From: JBFLYN01 sp040756655
GTDB taxonomy: Bacteria; Bacillota; Sulfobacillia; UBA8153
Assembly (NCBI GenBank): GCA_040756655.1
Contig: JBFLYN010000021.1
Span: forward strand, 1-57,032
Direction of reading: 5' to 3'
Length of the DNA stretch: 57,032 nucleotides
Positions 52,337 to 57,032 of this stretch are shown in pieces. Both the position numbers and the translations under genes were made by a program. Below the pieces are notes generated by a model. That model did not search any database. It was not told where the DNA came from and saw only the letters and a list, made by a program, of their open reading frames with translations. Numbering within the stretch: the first letter of the stretch is position 1; each line of letters opens with the position of its first letter.

Positions 52337-55300
52337 TACCGCTGGAGCTGAAACTGGCGGGAGTGCGGGCCTTCGGCAACCATGTTGTGAACCTGGGCGA
52401 TGCCGGCGTCCAGGAGGTAGTGGTGTTTGGCCCCAACGGGTCGGGCAAGAGCACCATTGCCCGCATGATCCAGGCCCTCAGCGGGGACCCCCCCGATGAC
52501 CTGCACCGCAGTTACCTGGACGAGCGAGACTCCCGCATGCACCGGAAGGCCCAGGTCGAGTTGAAGGTGGCCAACCCCCGCGGCCGCTTTCACAACCCGG
52601 ACTGGCCCGACGAGGTGGTGCTGGGGCTGGAGTTCGGGTTTGAAAACAACCGGGTCTTCACCCGCTACTACCTGGTCATAGACGGGCAGCGCACCAACTT
52701 CACTTCCATTGAGCGCTACGCCCAGGTGTTCAGGCACCACCCTTTTTACTTCAAAGACAACGACCGGTTCATGTTCGTCCATCAGGGCGAGGCCGCCGCC
52801 ATGTTGCGCCTCAAGCCCCGCCAGCTCTACCACGAGATGAAGTCGGCCCTGGGCCTGGAGGACTTGGAACAGCGCTGGCGGCAAACCCTGGAGGCCCGGG
52901 AGAGCGCCGCCGGGGAACTGAGGCGTGCCGGCCAGCAACACGACGAACTCCAGCAAGCCCTCAGGCGCAAGGCCTGGGCCCGGGACATCCTCCTGGACTA
53001 CCGCCGGGTGGAGGCAGAATACGCCGAGATTCGCCGGACCCTGGCCCGCGACCGGCTGGTGACGCTCACCCGCGAGCGCGACCGCCTCCACGCGGACGAG
53101 CAGGGCCTGGACGGGCGGCTGGCCCGGGAACTGGCCGCGCGCGCGAGTCTCGAAGCAGAGCAGGCGGCCGGCGAGGCCAGGCTGCCCCAGGTGGACCATG
53201 CCCTCCAGGAGGGAAAAGCGCGGGAACTGGAGCTGAGAAAGGAGCACCAGGCCACCAGCGACCGGGCCGAGCAGGCCCGCAGCGAAGTAGCCGGGCTGGA
53301 ACATAAGGTGCGGGAACTGGAGTCCATACTCACTGCCGGCCTGTCCCGGGATGCCCTGGAAGCGCAGGCCCGGGCACTACAGGAAAAGCTCCAGGCCAAC
53401 CAGGAGTTCCGGAAGGCCTTGGAGTCGCGTCTTTTGCAGCTGCAGGCAGAACGTGACGGTGCCGCCGGGGCCCGGGCCCGCGCCGAGGCCCAGCTGGAAC
53501 AGGCCCAGGCCGAGCTGGCCCAGTGCCTGCAGGTGCTGGGTAGTCTCCCCGGACTGGACCAGTTGGACCAGGCCAGAGCCCAGGCCTCGGCGGCCCAGGA
53601 ACGGGCGGGTGATGCGGCCACCCGGTGCCGTGACGACCACCAGGCGGCGCGCCAGCGTCTCCAGGAGCTGGAGGAAAACCAGGTCACCACCCCGGCCTCC
53701 ACCCGCCGGGCCCTGGCGGAACTGGCCCGGCTCCAGGGACGGGCCTGGGCCCTCTGCGAAGCCCTGGAACCTGCACCCGGGCTCGACTGGGAACAGCAGC
53801 GGGCGGTAGAAGGAGCCCTCGGGGAGCTCTGTTCGGCCATCCTGCTGGAAGATGGCCGGGTGCTGGTGGATTACGACGGTTATGTCATCTACCAGCCGTC
53901 GACCGGCGCTGTCGGACCGGGGCTCACCGGTCTTTTGGAAGTGGACCCAAGCCTGCCCAGCTTGCCGGCCGCGGCCGCCCGGGCGGTGCTGGAGGCCGTA
54001 ACCCTGGCACCCCATCACCAGGCTGCCGCGGACTTGGCCCGGGCCGGTTCGGTAGCCTATACGCCCGACGGCTACCGGTACGATGGCTGGGGACGGCGTC
54101 ACTCGGTCCCCGCCTCCCTCCTCATCGGCCGCCGGGCTTACCAGCTGGCACTGAAAGCAGCGCAGGAGGAAAGTACGCGCACTCTCCAGCTGGTCCAAAG
54201 GGCCGAAACCGACCTGGCCCGGGCCCGCCAGCACTGGCAGGAGGCCCAGGACCGCTGGGACCGGGCCGCCCGGGCCCGGTCGCGCCGGGAGGAACTGGAA
54301 ACCGTGCTGCCGGCCCTGGAGGCAGCCAGGGCCGGGCATGCCCAGCACGAGTCCCGGTGCCGCCAGGAACTGGAGGACCGGGGTGGCCAACGCGACCAGG
54401 CGCTGCAGGAAGACTTCACCCTGCGCCGCCAGCTGGACGATGTCAACGCCCAGCTCTTGCGCCTCCAGGCGCTGGAAGATCTGCCGCGGCTGGCGGCCGA
54501 GCTGGACGGGCAGCGGCGGGAAGAAGCAGCTGCCCGGCAAGCAGCCGAGGCTTGCCTGGGGGAACTGCGCCAGGCCGAACGCCTGATCTCGCAGCTTAGG
54601 AGCGAGCGTGAAAACCTGCGCACCAGGCTGGACCAGGTCAGGCACGAACGGTCCATGGTGGACCAGCGCGCGCGGGAATTGGAGGAACAGCTGGATAGGA
54701 CCCGGGCCAGCCTCGGCTACATCTTGCGGGAACTGCCGGGAGCGACGCGGGAATGGGGAGCGGCCTTCGGTACTTCCCAAGAAGAAGCCTTGGCCGGCGC
54801 CGCTGCCCTGGCCCCCACCTACGTGGGCCGGCCGGATGCCGAGCTGCAGGAGCTCTCCACCCGGGCACAACACCTGGCCGGCCGCATCCGGCAACTGGAA
54901 CCAGACCTGGTGCCCACGGCCGAAGAAGACTACCTGGCGGCCCGGGCGCAGTTTGACGGCGCCGAGCAGGAACTGAAGCGGGTCCAGGCGGCCTACGCCG
55001 AGGCCAGTTCCCGGGAAGAAGCGGCCCAGGAGGATTTCCAGCGGGTCATGACCAACGTCTTTGACCGGATTTCCCGGCGCTTCGAAACCTACCTGGCCGC
55101 GTTCGGCTGGCGGGGTTATCTCCGGCCCGACCCGGTGCAAGGGACGGACTTTGAACTCAACGTCTACCTTTCCGTGTACGAAGACGTGGAGCCGCGCTTG
55201 CTGGGCCGCAACCGCTCCGGGGGCGAGATGAGCGCTGTGGCCGCCCTTTTGAACCTGGCCATGGTGCGGGAAAACCCGCGCCCGTTCTACGTGTTCGACG

Positions 55301-55515
55301 AGGTGGACCAGTCCTTGGACCCGGCCAACGTGTTGAAACTGGCCGCCCTGCTCCGGGAGGAGCTGGACTGCAAGTACTTCCTGATCTCCCACCGCCTAAA
55401 CCGGAGTCACCTGGAAGCCGGCCAGTTCGGCATAGGTGTCTACCGGGCGCCCGGTGAGGGTTCCCGTACCCGGGTGTACCGGCGCCGGAACTGGCCCGCG
55501 GAGGTGGCACCGTGA
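52333..55515 (+). CDS. jetC: SMC-type ATPase (JetC-like)
   Basis: A 1060-residue SMC/Rad50-type protein. Walker A is GPNGSGKST (33-41). Coiled coils run from about 165 to 450 and from 600 to 925. The middle (about 489-592) is a globular hinge with an ALGELCSAILLEDGRVLVDY start and VAYTPDGYRYDG end, reminiscent of canonical SMC hinges. The signature is RSGGEMSAVAALLNLAM (SGGE 962-965), Walker B is FYVFDEVDQSLDP (Asp989-Glu990), and the H-loop is at 1020. It is the motor of the complex and is expected to extrude DNA loops. It overlaps jetB by ATGA and jetD by GTGA. Confidence 0.9.
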   Translation: MIPLELKLAGVRAFGNHVVNLGDAGVQEVVVFGPNGSGKSTIARMIQALSGDPPDDLHRSYLDERDSRMHRKAQVELKVANPRGRFHNPDWPDEVVLGLEFGFENNRVFTRYYLVIDGQRTNFTSIERYAQVFRHHPFYFKDNDRFMFVHQGEAAAMLRLKPRQLYHEMKSALGLEDLEQRWRQTLEARESAAGELRRAGQQHDELQQALRRKAWARDILLDYRRVEAEYAEIRRTLARDRLVTLTRERDRLHADEQGLDGRLARELAARASLEAEQAAGEARLPQVDHALQEGKARELELRKEHQATSDRAEQARSEVAGLEHKVRELESILTAGLSRDALEAQARALQEKLQANQEFRKALESRLLQLQAERDGAAGARARAEAQLEQAQAELAQCLQVLGSLPGLDQLDQARAQASAAQERAGDAATRCRDDHQAARQRLQELEENQVTTPASTRRALAELARLQGRAWALCEALEPAPGLDWEQQRAVEGALGELCSAILLEDGRVLVDYDGYVIYQPSTGAVGPGLTGLLEVDPSLPSLPAAAARAVLEAVTLAPHHQAAADLARAGSVAYTPDGYRYDGWGRRHSVPASLLIGRRAYQLALKAAQEESTRTLQLVQRAETDLARARQHWQEAQDRWDRAARARSRREELETVLPALEAARAGHAQHESRCRQELEDRGGQRDQALQEDFTLRRQLDDVNAQLLRLQALEDLPRLAAELDGQRREEAAARQAAEACLGELRQAERLISQLRSERENLRTRLDQVRHERSMVDQRARELEEQLDRTRASLGYILRELPGATREWGAAFGTSQEEALAGAAALAPTYVGRPDAELQELSTRAQHLAGRIRQLEPDLVPTAEEDYLAARAQFDGAEQELKRVQAAYAEASSREEAAQEDFQRVMTNVFDRISRRFETYLAAFGWRGYLRPDPVQGTDFELNVYLSVYEDVEPRLLGRNRSGGEMSAVAALLNLAMVRENPRPFYVFDEVDQSLDPANVLKLAALLREELDCKYFLISHRLNRSHLEAGQFGIGVYRAPGEGSRTRVYRRRNWPAEVAP

Positions 55516-56816
55516 GCCGGGGCGGGTTTGAGCACACTGCCCGGGACGGCGCATTCCTGATCACCACCGTGTATACCCGGGCCCGCCGCGGGTCCCGGCC
55601 GGCCAGCCGCCGGGTAACAGCCGCCCACCCCCTGGACCCGGCCACGGTGGCAGCCCGGGCCCAGGCAGGCGACCCGGCCTTCCGGGCCGTGTGGAAGAAC
55701 CTGCGCCTGGCCAAGAACCGGGGAACGGGCAGGCTCTCCGAGGAGCACTTGCGCAGCCGGGCGGCGGGCGCCGGGGTGACAGTCTTGCAAGAGCTGGTAA
55801 GCTGGGGCGTTTTAGAACGGCACCAGTCCCTATCGACCTTGGGGGAAGTGCAGCGCACTTACTACACGCTTACGCCGGCGGGCCAAGAGGCGCTGGAACT
55901 TGCCTTTGGCCCGGCTCCGGCGGGCCTGGACCACCTGGTCCGGGAGCTAGAGCTGGCCCTGGAGCGGTGCCGTCGCCCAGAGCTGGTCCCGTTCTTCCAG
56001 CGCCAGCTCCAGGCCGCAGTCATGGGAAGCTCCCCGGCCATCGAGCTGGGAGAAACCAGCGCCACCTTCCGCAGCGGCCCGGCCCGCTACCACCAGATCC
56101 TCCGGTTCTTCATCACCCTGGGCGCCCTGCCGCCCGGCCGCACCGTGGACTTCAAGGAACTGGCCGCCCTGGCCTACCCAGGAGAAAAGGACTCGGTCAA
56201 GCGCTTCGCCGGGGTCCGCGATGATATCCTGGCTGCGGCCGAACACGACCTGGGGCTTTCGCTGGCCCAGCTGGGTGTTGAGGGCTTTGCCTCCCTGTAC
56301 TGGGTGCCAGTATCCGGCCTGGTGCGCCCGGCAGGTGGTCCCTACTTGTGGGGGGCGGCCCCGGCCTTGTCCACCCGCGACCTTTTGGCCACCCGTGCGC
56401 TGGAAACCCCGGCCCGGGTCCTGGTGCTCGTGGAAAACCGCTCGGCCCTGGACTACCTGGCCGCCCGGCCCCACCCCCAGGTGCTGGCCATCGGCACCGA
56501 CGGCATGCCCCGCTCCGGCCTCTATCTCCTCTTGAGCAAGCTGGCCGGGCTGGCGGAAAAGCAGCTGGTGATCTGGGTGGACTGGGACCTGGGCGGCCTG
56601 CGCATTGCCGCCCGCCTCCTGGCCTTCACCCCGGCTCCAGCTCAGCTCGTACCCCACCCGGGGTTGGCCGGGGTCCGGGCCGAGGTCCCGCCCGAGTGGC
56701 TCCAGCACCATCACCCGGGCATCCGGGCCATGGCGGGAGCCATCGCCCGTCACGGTGCAGTCTACCAGGAAAGCGCCCTGGGATCCATTGAGGGCTTCCT
56801 GCCCGGAGTAGAGTAG
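55512..56816 (+). CDS. jetD: Toprim-domain protein (JetD-like nuclease subunit)
   Basis: A 434-residue protein, last of the SMC operon. Residues about 40-130 look like a winged helix (HLRSRAAGAGVTVLQELVSWGVL, then YYTLTPAGQEALEL). The C-terminal half is a Toprim fold: Glu308-Asn309 in VLVLVENRSALDYL, IGTDGMPRSGLYLLL, and the metal-binding Asp357 and Asp359 in IWVDWDLGGLRIAARLL. JetD of Wadjet is the subunit that cleaves plasmid DNA held by the SMC motor, and this protein has the residues needed. The GTG start overlaps the jetC stop. The ending EGFLPGVE is slightly short compared with what I expect, but no lesion is seen. Confidence 0.8.
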   Translation: MSRGGFEHTARDGAFLITTVYTRARRGSRPASRRVTAAHPLDPATVAARAQAGDPAFRAVWKNLRLAKNRGTGRLSEEHLRSRAAGAGVTVLQELVSWGVLERHQSLSTLGEVQRTYYTLTPAGQEALELAFGPAPAGLDHLVRELELALERCRRPELVPFFQRQLQAAVMGSSPAIELGETSATFRSGPARYHQILRFFITLGALPPGRTVDFKELAALAYPGEKDSVKRFAGVRDDILAAAEHDLGLSLAQLGVEGFASLYWVPVSGLVRPAGGPYLWGAAPALSTRDLLATRALETPARVLVLVENRSALDYLAARPHPQVLAIGTDGMPRSGLYLLLSKLAGLAEKQLVIWVDWDLGGLRIAARLLAFTPAPAQLVPHPGLAGVRAEVPPEWLQHHHPGIRAMAGAIARHGAVYQESALGSIEGFLPGVE

Positions 56817-57032
56817 GGCGCAGGGCCGCCGTTGGGTTACTCCTTTGGTCCACTGTGGGCCGTTAGAGCAATGCCATCGCCCTGGTCCCCTGCCGCCTCA
56901 TCTAACCCGAAGTTCCGCTTGATTCAGAGCTAGATATAGGTGCCTAACTGGCCTCTTGGCGGACGGGATCTATTTGGTACTGGGTACAGCCCTGCTGTCG
57001 AGCTTGAGACCGAGTAATGCCAGGGCCCGCTC
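56817..57032. other. Downstream flank of the SMC operon
   Basis: The last 216 bases hold no supported gene. The composition is less GC-rich than the operon. No terminator hairpin, tRNA or attachment site was recognised. Confidence 0.4.

Noticed and set aside
53377..55392. A 671-codon minus-strand frame inside the SMC gene
   Set aside because: It is the antisense shadow of a high-GC coding sequence; the plus strand has Walker A, hinge, signature and Walker B in order.
1..57032. CRISPR arrays, tRNA and rRNA genes
   Set aside because: No repeat-spacer pattern and no tRNA or rRNA signature was seen on either strand by eye; a covariance scan was not possible.

Overview
The window looks like a piece of a high-GC, spore-forming Firmicute (Bacillota). 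The signs are a ytfI-ytfJ (gerW) sporulation pair, a YqhV-family protein, strong GGAGG-type ribosome binding sites, many TTG/GTG starts and group II intron debris. High GC is judged by eye; no genus is claimed.

Layout. 113-2995 (minus): a nucleoside-salvage operon of LacI regulator, ribokinase and nucleoside hydrolase. 3453-8641 (minus): dipeptide-type substrate-binding protein, two permeases, a stand-alone AraC domain and a frameshifted effector-like gene, with no ATPase genes; a D-aminoacylase diverges from it at 9086. 11004-16125: a decayed zone with two nested group II intron remnants, an S8 protease pseudogene and the last residues of a lost DppC permease. 16137-20811 (minus): RpiR regulator, class III aminotransferase, class III CoA-transferase and thiolase, probably one catabolic operon. 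20983-27280: mostly decayed genes around three or four intact ones (formamidase, YqhV, a glutamate racemase lacking its first catalytic cysteine). 27476-30919: a putative HExxH protein with a helix-hairpin-helix tail, converging on oligoendopeptidase F. 31048-34349: M20 and VOC pseudogenes, a nucleoside deaminase and a CMD-family protein. 34722-39523: cstA, an AAC(3)-family acetyltransferase, a CPBP protease and ytfI-ytfJ. 40212-49751: phosphoesterase remnant, TetR-controlled ABC exporter, IclR plus class V aminotransferase, GyrI-like protein, VanZ, polysaccharide deacetylase and a YjjG-type phosphatase.

49897-56816 (plus) is the most interesting part: four overlapping genes encoding a kleisin-like protein, a MukE/JetB-like protein, an SMC-type ATPase and a Toprim protein. 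This is the architecture of a Wadjet (JetABCD) anti-plasmid system. Its JetB-like protein is an internal tandem duplication, and its SMC subunit has a hinge resembling that of canonical SMC proteins.

Peptide and amino-acid use dominates the accessory genes: a peptide transporter, D-aminoacylase, PepF, the putative HExxH protein, and M20 and S8 remnants. Inactivating lesions are concentrated in peptidase, surface and mobile genes, while long neighbouring genes such as the 1060-residue SMC are intact. This argues for real decay rather than uniform sequencing error, although single-base shifts in homopolymers need read-level checking.
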